Notes under the pieces: model-generated | The model's database searches: none | Seen by the model: only the letters and a program-made list of their open reading frames with translations | Told to the model about the DNA's origin: nothing | Shown here: piece by piece, positions 52,660 through 61,619 of the stretch | Layout: every line of letters begins with the position of its first letter | Numbering within the stretch: position 1 is the first letter of the stretch | Source of the DNA: JAOUJD01 sp963726405 | GTDB lineage: Bacteria; Pseudomonadota; Gammaproteobacteria; Burkholderiales; Burkholderiaceae_F | Length of the DNA: 64,000 nucleotides | NCBI GenBank assembly: GCA_963726405.1 | Contig: CAVSCF010000015.1 | Coordinates: 1-64,000, forward strand | Direction of reading: 5' to 3' | Translations under genes and position numbers: made by a program

Positions 52660-53532
52660 TCAGCGCGCCGCGGCAACTTTCGAGATGTCGGCCTTGCGGC
52701 CCATGAGAACGGCGTGCACATCGGCGCCGAAGGCGCGCACGGTCTCCATCACGTTCTTGTTGCGACGGACCAGCCAGTTGTATCCCATGACCGCCGGCAC
52801 GGCGACCGCCAGGCCGATGGCCGTCATGATCAGCGCCTCGCCGACCGGACCGGCGACCTTGTCGATCGACGCCTGTCCGGCGATGCCGATGGCCGTCAGC
52901 GCGTGGTAGATGCCCCAGACCGTGCCGAACAGGCCCACGAACGGCGCGGTCGATCCAACGGTCGCGAGGAAGGCGAGGCCGTCCTGCGTGCGGCTCTGGA
53001 CGCCGTCCACCGCGCGCTGCACAGACATCGTGACCCACGTGTTCAGGTCGATGTTCTCGGTCAGCGCGCCTTCATGGTGCTCATTGGCGTCAACACCCTG
53101 CTCGGCGATGTACCGGTAGGCGCTGCCTTCCTTCAGCCGCTTGGCGCCGTCGCGCAGCGAGGGGGCTTTCCAGAACGAGTTGCGCATCTCGCGGGCTTCG
53201 CGCAGCAGTTTGCTCTGCTCCCACAGCTTCACGAAGATGATGTACCAGGAGCCCATCGACATGATGACCAGGATGATCAGGGTGCCCTTGGCCACCCAGT
53301 CGCCCTGCTTCCACAGCGCCTCGAGCCCGTACGGGTTGTCGATCGTCTCCTTCGTGACGATCGGCGCGACAGGCGCGACGGGCGCCGCCGGTGCGGCGGC
53401 CGGAGCCGGTGCTTCGGCCGGAGCCGCTTTTGGCGCATCAGCCTGCGCGAGGGTGGGCGCGGGCGCGGCGAGCCCGGCGACGGCGAGAATCACCGCCAGA
53501 ACGGCCGCGTGGCGACGGATGAAACGGACCAT
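52660..53532 (-). CDS. exbB: ExbB/MotA/TolQ-family proton channel with N-terminal extension
   Basis: A 290-residue ExbB-type protein. Before the three-helix channel core it has a signal-like helix (residues 7-29) and an Ala/Pro-rich segment (about 33-65), an extension seen in some ExbB proteins and absent from TolQ. The core has VGSTAPFVGLFGTVWGIYHAL and EALIMTAIGLAVAVPAVMGYN. It follows tonB by 87 bases. The longer periplasmic part may contact TonB or the TPR protein. Confidence 0.93.
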   Translation of the reverse strand: MVRFIRRHAAVLAVILAVAGLAAPAPTLAQADAPKAAPAEAPAPAAAPAAPVAPVAPIVTKETIDNPYGLEALWKQGDWVAKGTLIILVIMSMGSWYIIFVKLWEQSKLLREAREMRNSFWKAPSLRDGAKRLKEGSAYRYIAEQGVDANEHHEGALTENIDLNTWVTMSVQRAVDGVQSRTQDGLAFLATVGSTAPFVGLFGTVWGIYHALTAIGIAGQASIDKVAGPVGEALIMTAIGLAVAVPAVMGYNWLVRRNKNVMETVRAFGADVHAVLMGRKADISKVAAAR

Positions 53533-53619
53533 GTTGTTATCTCCTGGTGGAAGATGAAACGAGCGCTGATCGACAGTGCGTGGCGCGGTGGCGCCGGTTC
53601 GGCCAGCTTCGCCCCAAAA

Positions 53620-54273
53620 TTAACGTAGCTTGAAACTCAAAGGCGCCTGTACGCGGATCTCCTGCCCCCCGGACTGGCACGACAACTGGCTGACCGCGCC
53701 CATCGCCGCGCGATTGAACGCGCGATTCGACGAAGACTTGATCACCGCATCCTTGATCTGACCGTTGCCGGCGACGGTGAACTCGATCACGACATCGCCC
53801 TCGATCCCGTCCTTCAGCGCTTCGCGCGGGTACGGAATGGCGGACATCACCTCCCGGTAGTTCGCGCAGGCCACCTGCGCGCTGCGAACGGCGGGAGCAG
53901 CGGTGGGCGCCGATTCCGGCACCTTCGCAATGACCGGGGCCTGAGGCCCGGGCGGGGCGTCCTTCGTCACGGCCGTGATCGTTGGCGCCGGCGACGGCGG
54001 CGGCGCGATATTGATCTCCGGGGGCGGAATGAATGGCGGCGGCGGCGCCTGCACCTTCGGTGGAGGCGGCAGCGCCTCGGGCGGAGGCGGCGGCTTCTTG
54101 ATGATCTCCTCGATCACCTTCACTTCGATCGGGCCCTTCACGACCTCGACCACCTTGCGCGCCAGACCGCTCACGAGCGCCCACACCACCAGGATATGGA
54201 GGATCACAACGGCGCTGATGCCGACCAGATGCCGGGTCGGATTGCGCTGTTGTTGTGCAAAGTCCATAGCCAT
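53620..54273 (-). CDS. tonB: TonB energy transducer
   Basis: A 217-residue TonB protein: cytoplasmic N-terminus, one helix (VGISAVVILHILVVWALVSGLA with the His seen in TonB helices), a long Pro-rich spacer (residues about 55-95), and a C-terminal TonB_C domain with AIPYPREALKDGIEGDVVIEFTV. The ATG at 54273 is preferred because GGGAGG is nine bases upstream; the ATG at 54282 touches it directly. It heads the operon tonB-exbB-exbD-exbD-TPR, convergent with the receptor at 47-50 kb. Confidence 0.93.
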   Translation of the reverse strand: MAMDFAQQQRNPTRHLVGISAVVILHILVVWALVSGLARKVVEVVKGPIEVKVIEEIIKKPPPPPEALPPPPKVQAPPPPFIPPPEINIAPPPSPAPTITAVTKDAPPGPQAPVIAKVPESAPTAAPAVRSAQVACANYREVMSAIPYPREALKDGIEGDVVIEFTVAGNGQIKDAVIKSSSNRAFNRAAMGAVSQLSCQSGGQEIRVQAPLSFKLR

Positions 54274-54315
54274 GGGGTCCATCCTCCCTGGTCCACTTGC
54301 GCCGAAAAACCCGCG

Positions 54316-54345
54316 ATTCTAGTCCCGTCCGAATCGCTTGCGCAA
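54316..54345 (-). promoter_or_regulatory. Putative sigma-70 promoter of the tonB operon
   Basis: On the minus strand, TTGCGC (54340-54345) and TAGAAT (54316-54321) are separated by 18 bases, about 43 bases before the tonB start. The -10 matches consensus at five of six positions. Confidence 0.55.
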
Positions 54346-54409
54346 AACTTGCCTTAGAGCGCAGCGCCGATCGTGCCTGTTGGCAGCGGGGTGACCGGAG
54401 CGCCTGCGC

Positions 54410-55444
54410 CTAGAACAATTGATCGGGCGCGCCGGCCGGACGGGGTTCCGACAGCCCGAAATGCCGGTACGCGGCCACGGGCGCCACCCGCCCCCGGGGC
54501 GTGCGCTGCAGCATTCCCTGCTGGATCAGGTACGGTTCGACGACATCCTCGAGGGTGTCGCGCTCTTCACCCACGGCAGCGGCAAGGTTGTCGATGCCGA
54601 CCGGCCCCCCGCCGAACTTCTCGATCACGGCAAGAAGAAGCTTCCGGTCCATCAGGTCGAGGCCCATGCCATCGACCTCGAGCATCGCCAGCGCCGCGTC
54701 GGCGACCTTCTGGTCGATCTGTCCTGTGCCCTTCACTTCCGCGTAGTCACGCACGCGGCGCAGCAGCCGGTTGGCGATCCGCGGCGTCCCGCGCGAACGC
54801 CGCGCAATCTCGTGTGCCCCTTCGGAAGTCACCTGCGCTTTCAGCAGCCGTCCGGAGCGCGTGACGATGGATGTCAGTTCGTCGTGCGAATAGAACTCGA
54901 GTCGGGCCACGATGCCGAATCGATCGCGCAAGGGGTTGGTCAGCATGCCGGCGCGGGTGGTCGCCCCCACCAGGGTGAAGGGCGGGAGGTCGAGCTTGAT
55001 CGAGCGCGCCGCCGGTCCCTCCCCGATCAGGATGTCGATCTGGAAGTCCTCGAGCGCCGGATAGAGGATCTCCTCGACCACCGGCGACAGGCGGTGAATC
55101 TCGTCGATGAACAGGACGTCGTTCTTCTCGAGGTTCGTCAGGATCGCCGCGAGGTCCCCGGGGCGCTCGAGCACCGGGCCGGACGTCTGCCGCATGTTGA
55201 CGCCCATCTCGCGCGCGATGATGTGAGCCAGGGTGGTCTTGCCAAGTCCCGGCGGGCCGAACAGCAGCACGTGGTCCAGCGACTCCGCGCGGTTGCGCGC
55301 GGCCGTGACGAAGATGCCGAGTTGCTCCCGCACCTTGGGCTGGCCGACATACTCGGCGAGGGACGTGGGGCGCAGCGCCCGTTCGATCGCCTCTTCATTC
55401 GGCGAAGCGGCGCTGGCAGCAACGATGCGGTCGGGTTCGATCAA
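54410..55444 (-). CDS. ruvB: Holliday junction helicase motor RuvB
   Basis: A 344-residue AAA+ ATPase that drives branch migration with RuvA. Walker A GPPGLGKT, Walker B DEIHRL, sensor 1 GATTRAG, and the arginine finger region PLRDRFGIVARLEFY are all present; the C-terminal winged helix ends with TPRGRVAPVAAYRHFG. Start codon is TTG (55444), after GAGGGAAA. It follows ruvA by 13 bases. The length is standard. Confidence 0.96.
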   Translation of the reverse strand: MIEPDRIVAASAASPNEEAIERALRPTSLAEYVGQPKVREQLGIFVTAARNRAESLDHVLLFGPPGLGKTTLAHIIAREMGVNMRQTSGPVLERPGDLAAILTNLEKNDVLFIDEIHRLSPVVEEILYPALEDFQIDILIGEGPAARSIKLDLPPFTLVGATTRAGMLTNPLRDRFGIVARLEFYSHDELTSIVTRSGRLLKAQVTSEGAHEIARRSRGTPRIANRLLRRVRDYAEVKGTGQIDQKVADAALAMLEVDGMGLDLMDRKLLLAVIEKFGGGPVGIDNLAAAVGEERDTLEDVVEPYLIQQGMLQRTPRGRVAPVAAYRHFGLSEPRPAGAPDQLF

Positions 55445-55457
55445 CGGACGGTTTCCC

Positions 55458-56036
55458 TCAGCCCTTGGCCAGCGATTTTAGGGCGAGGCGAATCCCGTCC
55501 GACACACCGGTCCCGGGCGGGAGCGTGCGCACCGCGGAAGCGGCCTCGCGCTCGTTGTAGCCGAGCGCGATCAGGGCGTGAAGCACATCGCCATGGCCGT
55601 CGGCGGCCGCGGGAGTCGACGCCGTGCCGAGTTCCGCGCCAAGCTTGCCCTTCAGTTCCAGCATCAGGCGCTCGGCCGTCTTCTTGCCGATCCCCGGGAT
55701 GCGGGTCAGGCGCCCGCTTTCCTGCAGCGTGACCGCTTGCGCCAGTTCGTTCACCGACAGTCCCGACAGCACCGACAGCGCCGTCCGGGCACCGATCCCG
55801 GAAATCCGGATGAGTTCGCGGAATGCCGCTCGTTCACCGGCAGTCCCAAAACCATACAGCTGGTGAGCGTCCTCCCGCACAGCGAGATGGGTCAGCAGGA
55901 CGACGCGTTCAGACACGGCCGGCAGCTGATAGAAGGTGCTCATCGGCACGTCGATTTCGTAGCCGACGCCGTTGACGTCGACGAGGATCGCCGGCGGGTT
56001 CTTCTCCAGCAGCCGCCCCTCGATGCGGCCGATCAT
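55458..56036 (-). CDS. ruvA: Holliday junction binding protein RuvA
   Basis: A 192-residue protein: OB-fold domain I from MIGRIEGRLLEKNPPAILVDVNGVGYEI, two helix-hairpin-helix motifs in domain II (ISGIGARTALSVLSGL and IPGIGKKTAERLMLEL), a flexible link, and the RuvB-binding domain III near the C-terminus. The ATG at 56036 overlaps the ruvC stop (ATGA). It forms tetramers on four-way junctions. Confidence 0.96.
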   Translation of the reverse strand: MIGRIEGRLLEKNPPAILVDVNGVGYEIDVPMSTFYQLPAVSERVVLLTHLAVREDAHQLYGFGTAGERAAFRELIRISGIGARTALSVLSGLSVNELAQAVTLQESGRLTRIPGIGKKTAERLMLELKGKLGAELGTASTPAAADGHGDVLHALIALGYNEREAASAVRTLPPGTGVSDGIRLALKSLAKG

Positions 56037-56623
56037 TTCGCGCCCTGCAGTCGCACGGTCCACGCACGGCGACCGGCCGCCCCGCCACGGCGTCGCGGCG
56101 CGGCAGCCACCGAGGCCCGCGCAGTCGACGCGCGCACGGCGGCGAGCAACGTCGACGAATGGGCGTGACAGATCGCACAGGCCAGAGCATCCGCGGCGTC
56201 CGCGGCCGGTGCGCGGGCGAGACCGAGGAGTCGCTGCACCATCGCCTGCACCTGCTTCTTGTCCGCCTGCCCGAATCCCACCACCGCCTGCTTGACCTGC
56301 AGCGCGGCGTACTCGTGCACCACGAGCCCGCTCGACGCCGCGGCACAGATCGCCGCGCCGCGCGCCTGACCCAGCAGCAGTGTCGACTGCGGGTTCACGT
56401 TGACGAAGACCTTCTCGACAGTCGCCACATGGGGCTGCGTGGCCCGAATGACGTCACCGAGCAATTCGAGGATTGCCCCGAGCCGCTGATAGAGATCGCC
56501 GGCCGGTACGCGAATGGTTCCGGAATCGACGCACCGAAGCGTCGAGCCGCTGACATCGATGACGCCATATCCGGTGCGGTTCAGACCGGGGTCAATGCCG
56601 AGGATGCGGAGGGGAGTTTGCAC
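56033..56623 (-). CDS. ruvC: Crossover junction endonuclease RuvC
   Basis: A 196-residue RNase-H-fold resolvase. Acidic catalytic residues are in ILGIDPGLNRTGYG, VEKVFVN and near the C-terminus in ADAADALACAICHA. The last 25 residues are an Ala/Arg-rich tail beyond the usual end. It is the first gene of ruvC-A-B. Repeat copy D starts about 70 bases upstream, where yebC would be found in many relatives. Confidence 0.95.
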   Translation of the reverse strand: MQTPLRILGIDPGLNRTGYGVIDVSGSTLRCVDSGTIRVPAGDLYQRLGAILELLGDVIRATQPHVATVEKVFVNVNPQSTLLLGQARGAAICAAASSGLVVHEYAALQVKQAVVGFGQADKKQVQAMVQRLLGLARAPAADAADALACAICHAHSSTLLAAVRASTARASVAAAPRRRGGAAGRRAWTVRLQGAK

Positions 56624-56689
56624 TTGGGGATTGTGCCATCGTGCTTGCGCTCGGCGGTGATGCGTCTTGAATTCGTTTGCCGTACGCCT

Positions 56690-57500
56690 GCCCGGCGGGG
56701 GCCTACTTTCTTTGTCTCGCCAAAGAAAGTAGGCAAAGAAAGTCGCGCCTGCGACGGGACTCCCTTCGTTTCTTCTTCACTGCGTGAGGCGCCGGACGCC
56801 TGCCCGGCGGGGGCCTACTTTCTTTGTCTTGCCAAAGAAAGTAGGCAAAGAAACGTCGCGCCTGCGAAGGCGCCCCTGCGGGGTGCCCTGTGCTGCTCGC
56901 CTTGCGGTCGCGCCGCGGAACTCGCTGCGTTCGCTTCGCTCACTGCGCTCAGACAGCCGCGGCGAGTCAGTCCACGCTGCGCGCTGCGCGCGCCGACCGC
57001 AAGCCTGCGCTGCTCGGCGCCTTCGGAGGCAATAACCACCGGCAGCCGGCCAGCAAAGGGCCAAAGAAGGCAAAGGGCGGAACGCAAAAGGACTTCCGTG
57101 TTCCTTCCTTCTGCCAGCCCCGCGACGCTGTCCCTGCCTTCGAAGGCGGCGAGCAGCGGAAGCCTGGGGGCGGCGCGCTTGCGCGCCTCCTGAACTGACT
57201 CGCCGCGTCTGTCCGAGCGGAGGTCGCACCGCGACCGCAGCGAGTTACGCGGCGCGCCCCCAGGCTGAGCAGCACAGCGGAGTCGACGCAGTCGACCGCC
57301 TTCGCAGGCGCGACTTTCTTTGCCTACTTTCTTTGGCAAGACAAAGAAAGTAGGCCCCCGCCGGGCAGGCGTCAGTCGCCTCACGCAGTGAACAAGCAAC
57401 GCGCGGCAGGCGCGCCTTCACCTGGTTACTTCTCTTGGTGAGACAAGAGAAGTAACCGCCCGCCGCGCAGGCGTCCACCAAAACAACTCTGGAAAGAGCA
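56690..57500. repeat. Giant palindromic intergenic repeat, copy D
   Basis: Between purH and ruvC. Hairpins at 56701-56734, 56813-56846, 57322-57355 (all standard 14-bp stem GCCTACTTTCTTTG) and 57424-57457 (GGTTACTTCTCTTG pairing CAAGAGAAGTAACC, perfect). Loops are TCTCGC, TCTTGC, GCAAGA and GTGAGA. The halves mirror around about 57084. This copy is the most similar to copy A over the central part. Confidence 0.85.
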
Positions 57501-57522
57501 CCCGCCGCAGGCGCAAACGAAC

Positions 57523-59076
57523 TCAATGCCTGAAATGCCGTACGCCAGTAAACACCATGGCAATACCCCGCTCGTTTGCGGCGGCAATGACCTCGTCATC
57601 CCGGACGCTCCCGCCCGGCTGGATCACGCAGGTGGCACCCGCGTCGACGACGACGTCCAGCCCATCGCGGAACGGGAAGAAGGCATCGGACGCGGCTGCG
57701 GAGCCGGCCAGCGTCAGGCCCGCTTCCTTCGCCTTGATCGACGCGATCCGCGCCGAATCGATGCGTGACATCTGCCCCGCACCGACGCCAAGCGTCATGC
57801 CGTCGTGGGCGAACACGATCGTGTTCGACTTGACGAACTTGGCCACGCGCCACGCGAACGTCAGGTCGGCGAGTTGCGTCGCTGTGGGCGCCTTCTCGGT
57901 GACCACCTTCAGGTGAGCAGGCTGCAATGCGTGCACGTCCGGGGTCTGCACGAGCAGGCCTCCGCCGACGCGCTTGAAGTCGAAGTCGTTCTGCGCCGCG
58001 CCGAGGGCGACGGTCAGGAGGCGAACGTTCTGCTTGGCGGCAAAGACGCCGCGCGCCGCCTCGTCGAAGGCCGGCGCAATGACGACCTCGACGAACTGCT
58101 TCGCGACCGCCTGCGCGGCCGCCGCATCGACCGGCCGGTTGAAGGCGATGATGCCGCCGAATGCCGAGGTCGGATCGGTCTTGAATGCCTTCGCATAGGC
58201 TTCGGCGGCACTTCCGCCCACGGCCACGCCGCAGGGGTTCGCGTGCTTGATGATGACGCAGGCCGGCTCGTCGAAGCTGCGCACGCAGTCCCACGCGGCA
58301 TCGGCATCGGCGATGTTGTTGTACGACAGCTCCTTGCCCTGCAACTGCGAATAGCCGGCAAGCAGCCCGGGCGCCACGTTCCACTCGCGATAGAACGCCG
58401 CGTGCTGATGCGGGTTCTCGCCGTATCGCATCTGCTGCACCTTCACCCACTGGCGGGACAGCACATCGGGAAACGCGCCGCGTTGCCCCCGGTCGTCGAG
58501 CGCGGTCAGGTAGTTCGCGATCGCGCCGTCGTAGCGGGACGTATGGGCGAAGACCTTCTTCGCCAGCGCGAGGCGCGTCGCCCCGCCGATGGCGCCCTTC
58601 TCCTTCAGTTCCTCGAGAATGCAGCCGTAGTCGCCCGGGTCGACGACGACCGCCACGCTCTCGTGATTCTTGGCCGCCGCGCGCAGCATCGCCGGGCCGC
58701 CGATGTCGATGTTCTCGATCGCGTCATCGAACGTGCAGTCCGGCTTGGCGATGGTCTGCTCGAACGGATACAGGTTCACGACCAGCAGGTCGATGGGATC
58801 GATCCCGTGCTCCTGCAACGACTTCATGTGCTCGGGATCGGGCCGGCGCGCGAGCAGGCCGGCATGGATGCGCGGGTTGAGCGTCTTGACGCGACCATCG
58901 AGGATCTCGGGGAAGCCGGTGTACTGCGCGACCTCGGTGACGTCGAGGCCCCGTTCGGCAAGCAGCCTGGCGGTGCCGCCGGTCGAGAGCAACCGGTATC
59001 CGAGTTGCGCGAGTGCCGTCGCGAATTCGACGACGCCCGTCTTGTCGGACACGCTGACCAACGCCTGCTTCACCAT
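57523..59076 (-). CDS. purH: Bifunctional AICAR transformylase/IMP cyclohydrolase PurH
   Basis: A 517-residue enzyme for the last two steps of IMP synthesis. The N-terminal MGS-like cyclohydrolase domain opens with ALVSVSDKTGVVEFA and contains LSTGGTARLLAERGLDVTEVA; the C-terminal transformylase has ELSYNNIADADAAWDCV and the Lys-His pair in CVIIKHANPCGVA. The length is standard. It follows fis by 22 bases, so the operon dusB-fis-purH is conserved as in other betaproteobacteria. Confidence 0.96.
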   Translation of the reverse strand: MVKQALVSVSDKTGVVEFATALAQLGYRLLSTGGTARLLAERGLDVTEVAQYTGFPEILDGRVKTLNPRIHAGLLARRPDPEHMKSLQEHGIDPIDLLVVNLYPFEQTIAKPDCTFDDAIENIDIGGPAMLRAAAKNHESVAVVVDPGDYGCILEELKEKGAIGGATRLALAKKVFAHTSRYDGAIANYLTALDDRGQRGAFPDVLSRQWVKVQQMRYGENPHQHAAFYREWNVAPGLLAGYSQLQGKELSYNNIADADAAWDCVRSFDEPACVIIKHANPCGVAVGGSAAEAYAKAFKTDPTSAFGGIIAFNRPVDAAAAQAVAKQFVEVVIAPAFDEAARGVFAAKQNVRLLTVALGAAQNDFDFKRVGGGLLVQTPDVHALQPAHLKVVTEKAPTATQLADLTFAWRVAKFVKSNTIVFAHDGMTLGVGAGQMSRIDSARIASIKAKEAGLTLAGSAAASDAFFPFRDGLDVVVDAGATCVIQPGGSVRDDEVIAAANERGIAMVFTGVRHFRH

Positions 59077-59098
59077 GAACGTATTCCTCGTCGTTGTA

Positions 59099-59389
59099 TC
59101 AGGTCAGCCGGTATTCCTGCAGCTTCTTGCGCAGCGTGTTGCGGTTGATGCCGAGCAACTCGGCCGCCGCCGACTGATTGCCGTCGGCGCGGTCCATCGC
59201 GAACTTGAGCAGCGGACGTTCCACGGCATTGATGACCATGTCGTGGAGCGCGTGCGGGCGCGCGCCATCGAGGTCCGAGAAGTACTGCTCGAGGCTGCGA
59301 AGCACGCACTGCTCCAGGGTTTCTCCGCTGCGTGCCCGGCTCGCGCGCTCCGTCGCCGGCGCGCCGGACTTCGTCGATGTCTTCACCAT
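59099..59389 (-). CDS. fis: Fis-family nucleoid/regulatory protein
   Basis: A 96-residue protein whose C-terminal helix-turn-helix, ADGNQSAAAELLGINRNTLRKKL, is the Fis DNA-binding motif. The N-terminal half has the dimer helices (LEQCVLRSLEQYFSDL). It lies 12 bases after dusB, the same arrangement as dusB-fis of E. coli, which supports the name. The N-terminal 20 residues are a basic tail. Confidence 0.92.
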   Translation of the reverse strand: MVKTSTKSGAPATERASRARSGETLEQCVLRSLEQYFSDLDGARPHALHDMVINAVERPLLKFAMDRADGNQSAAAELLGINRNTLRKKLQEYRLT

Positions 59390-59401
59390 TTCTTGTTGTC
59401 C

Positions 59402-60409
59402 TCAGTGCAGCGTGCGGGCTTCGTACTGCAGGCGCTCGTGGCGTTCCGCGTGGGCGCGGAAGAAGCCGTCGACCACGCGCGCCTGCTCCGCGCAATCCTC
59501 GATGGCATTCATGTGCTCGCAGAAGCGCTCGCCTCCTTCGAGCCGCCGCGTGTACCAGATGATGTGCTTGCGGGCCGTTCGAACACCGACCGCGTCGCCA
59601 TAGAACCGGTAGTGATCCTCGAGATGCGCAAGCAACAGCCCGCGCACCTCCTCCACCAGCGGGGCGGCCAGATGCTCTCCAGTGTCCAGGTAGTGAACGA
59701 TCTCGCGGAAGATCCACGGCCGTCCCTGCGCCGCGCGACCGATCATCACGCCGTCCGCGCCCGTGTAATGGAGCACCGCGCGGGCCTTTTCGGGCGTGTC
59801 GATGTCGCCGTTGGCAATGACAGGGATGGTGACGGACTGCTTCACCGCGCGGATGGTGTCGTATTCCGCCTCGCCGGTGAATCCGCAGGCACGCGTACGC
59901 CCGTGCAAAGTGAGCGCCGCAACGCCGCACGACTGCGCAAGCTGGGCAACTTCAACCGCGTTTCGGTTTTCCGCGTCCCAGCCGGTGCGGTACTTCAACG
60001 TGACAGGTACGTCCACGGCTCCGACGACGGACTCGATGATGCGGCGTACGACGCCGATGTCCTTCAGCAGGGCGGAACCGCTGGCCACGCTGCAGACCTT
60101 CTTCGCCGGGCAGCCCATGTTGATGTCGATGATCTGTGCTCCCCGCTCGACATTGAAGCGCGCGGCCTCCGCCAGCATCGCCGCATCGGCGCCGGCGAGT
60201 TGCACTGCCACCGGAGCACGCTCCCCGTCGTGATTGATCCGGCGTGCGGTCTTCTCGCTCGCCCACAGACGCGGATTGGAAGCGGCCATCTCGGAGACGG
60301 CGTGTCCGGCGCCGAGCGATTTGCACAATTGCCGGAACGGACGGTCCGTCACGCCCGCCATGGGGGCAACGAACACGTTGTTCGGCAACTCGTAAGGGCC
60401 TAGACGCAT
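59402..60409 (-). CDS. dusB: tRNA-dihydrouridine synthase DusB
   Basis: A 335-residue flavin enzyme that reduces uridine in the D-loop of tRNAs. FVAPMAGVTDRPFRQLC is the FMN-barrel start, INMGCPAKKVC has the catalytic Cys (last residue), and VIANGDIDTPEKA and GVMIGRAAQGRPWIF bind the phosphate. The length is standard. It is the first gene of dusB-fis-purH. Confidence 0.95.
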   Translation of the reverse strand: MRLGPYELPNNVFVAPMAGVTDRPFRQLCKSLGAGHAVSEMAASNPRLWASEKTARRINHDGERAPVAVQLAGADAAMLAEAARFNVERGAQIIDINMGCPAKKVCSVASGSALLKDIGVVRRIIESVVGAVDVPVTLKYRTGWDAENRNAVEVAQLAQSCGVAALTLHGRTRACGFTGEAEYDTIRAVKQSVTIPVIANGDIDTPEKARAVLHYTGADGVMIGRAAQGRPWIFREIVHYLDTGEHLAAPLVEEVRGLLLAHLEDHYRFYGDAVGVRTARKHIIWYTRRLEGGERFCEHMNAIEDCAEQARVVDGFFRAHAERHERLQYEARTLH

Positions 60410-60467
60410 CGCCAGCGGGAGTCCGGTTCAAAAAGGGCGCGGATTGTAGCGAAGGCCTTTGGGACGC

Positions 60468-61619
60468 CTACGAGCGTACGCCGAACATCAGGAACCGCGC
60501 GAACTCCGCGCGCAAATCAGGAAAGATGCTGAGCATCGTCAAACCCAGGGAGCGGGCAGCCGCGATCGGGGCGAACCCGGTCGCGAAGAACCCGGGGACC
60601 GTGCGCGTCAACGTTCGGATGGCGAGCCGGTCGGCCCGACGTCGCCGTTCGTAGTCGGGCAGGCCGGTGATGGGGTCCTGGCCATCGGCGACCGCGCTCG
60701 CGATCACATCGGCGAGCGCGACGCAATCCCGCACGCCAAGGTTGAGCCCCTGCCCGGCCACCGGATGCAAGGTCTGCGCGGCATTGCCGACGTGGATCAC
60801 GCGGTGTTCGCGCACCTCGGCGCGCGCGTGCTCGACCAGCGGATAGCGGCCTCGCGCCCTGATCGCGCGCAGGCGGCCGTTGCGTTCTCCGAACTCCGCC
60901 TGCAATTCCGCGAGCAGTTCGCCATCGGCCAGTTGTTCGCGCCGGTCTGCGCTGGCGGACGGCATGCACCAGACGAGCGACATCGTGCGCGTCGCGCCCG
61001 AGGCCGGACCGGGAAGCGGCAACAGAGCGAGCGGGCCGTCGCGCGTGAAGCGCTCGAATGCCGCGCCGGCCGCCGGCCCGTCCACTTCCACATCACCAGT
61101 GAGTGCCGTCTGTCGCGCCGCCGGAGGGGCGCCCGGTCCCCCCGTGCCCTCGGCGCTGACGGCGATGGGCGCCATCAACGTTTCGGCGTCGGGGAGCCGC
61201 AGTTCGACCCCGCTGGCCGTCTGGCGCATCGAGTTCACCGCGCAAGGGCGTCGCAAGCGCACCAGCGGCTGCGCGACGCAGGCCGCGTCGAGCACGGCGA
61301 GCAGGTCGCCATAGCGAACGGTGGCGCCAAGGGCCTGGCCACCGTTGTCCTGTTCGCCGAGAACAGCGCGACCGAACTCGCCACGCGACGACACGACGAC
61401 CGAGCGGATCGGCGCGAGCGAGCCGGCCGGCAGGTCCACAACCGCACCGAGCGTATCGAGCGTTCCGCGCGACAGCGCGAGCAGCCGGCGATCGCGCTTC
61501 GCGTCATCGATGTTCCGGGCGTCGACGACCACCGTGGGCACGTGCCGACGGGCGAGCAGCAGCGCGAGCGTCAGGCCAACCGGGCCGCCGCCGATGACGG
61601 CGATCGGATTCGCGCTCAT
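60468..61619 (-). CDS. UbiH/COQ6-family FAD-dependent monooxygenase
   Basis: A 383-residue ubiquinone-type ring hydroxylase. The FAD motif is GGGPVGLTLALLLARR; the family signature VGNAAQTLHPVAGQGLNLGVRD is intact, while the middle of the protein varies. It hydroxylates a ubiquinone precursor; UbiH, UbiF, UbiI and UbiM cannot be separated by eye. The ATG at 61619 overlaps the pepP stop (ATGA), a neighbour often seen with ubiH. The longer open frame upstream overlaps pepP and is rejected. Confidence 0.88.
   Translation of the reverse strand: MSANPIAVIGGGPVGLTLALLLARRHVPTVVVDARNIDDAKRDRRLLALSRGTLDTLGAVVDLPAGSLAPIRSVVVSSRGEFGRAVLGEQDNGGQALGATVRYGDLLAVLDAACVAQPLVRLRRPCAVNSMRQTASGVELRLPDAETLMAPIAVSAEGTGGPGAPPAARQTALTGDVEVDGPAAGAAFERFTRDGPLALLPLPGPASGATRTMSLVWCMPSASADRREQLADGELLAELQAEFGERNGRLRAIRARGRYPLVEHARAEVREHRVIHVGNAAQTLHPVAGQGLNLGVRDCVALADVIASAVADGQDPITGLPDYERRRRADRLAIRTLTRTVPGFFATGFAPIAAARSLGLTMLSIFPDLRAEFARFLMFGVRS

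Noticed and set aside
10160..57500. Regular repeats considered as CRISPR arrays or insertion sequences
   Set aside because: No short direct repeats with unique spacers of constant size, no cas genes, no transposase frame and no visible terminal target duplications.
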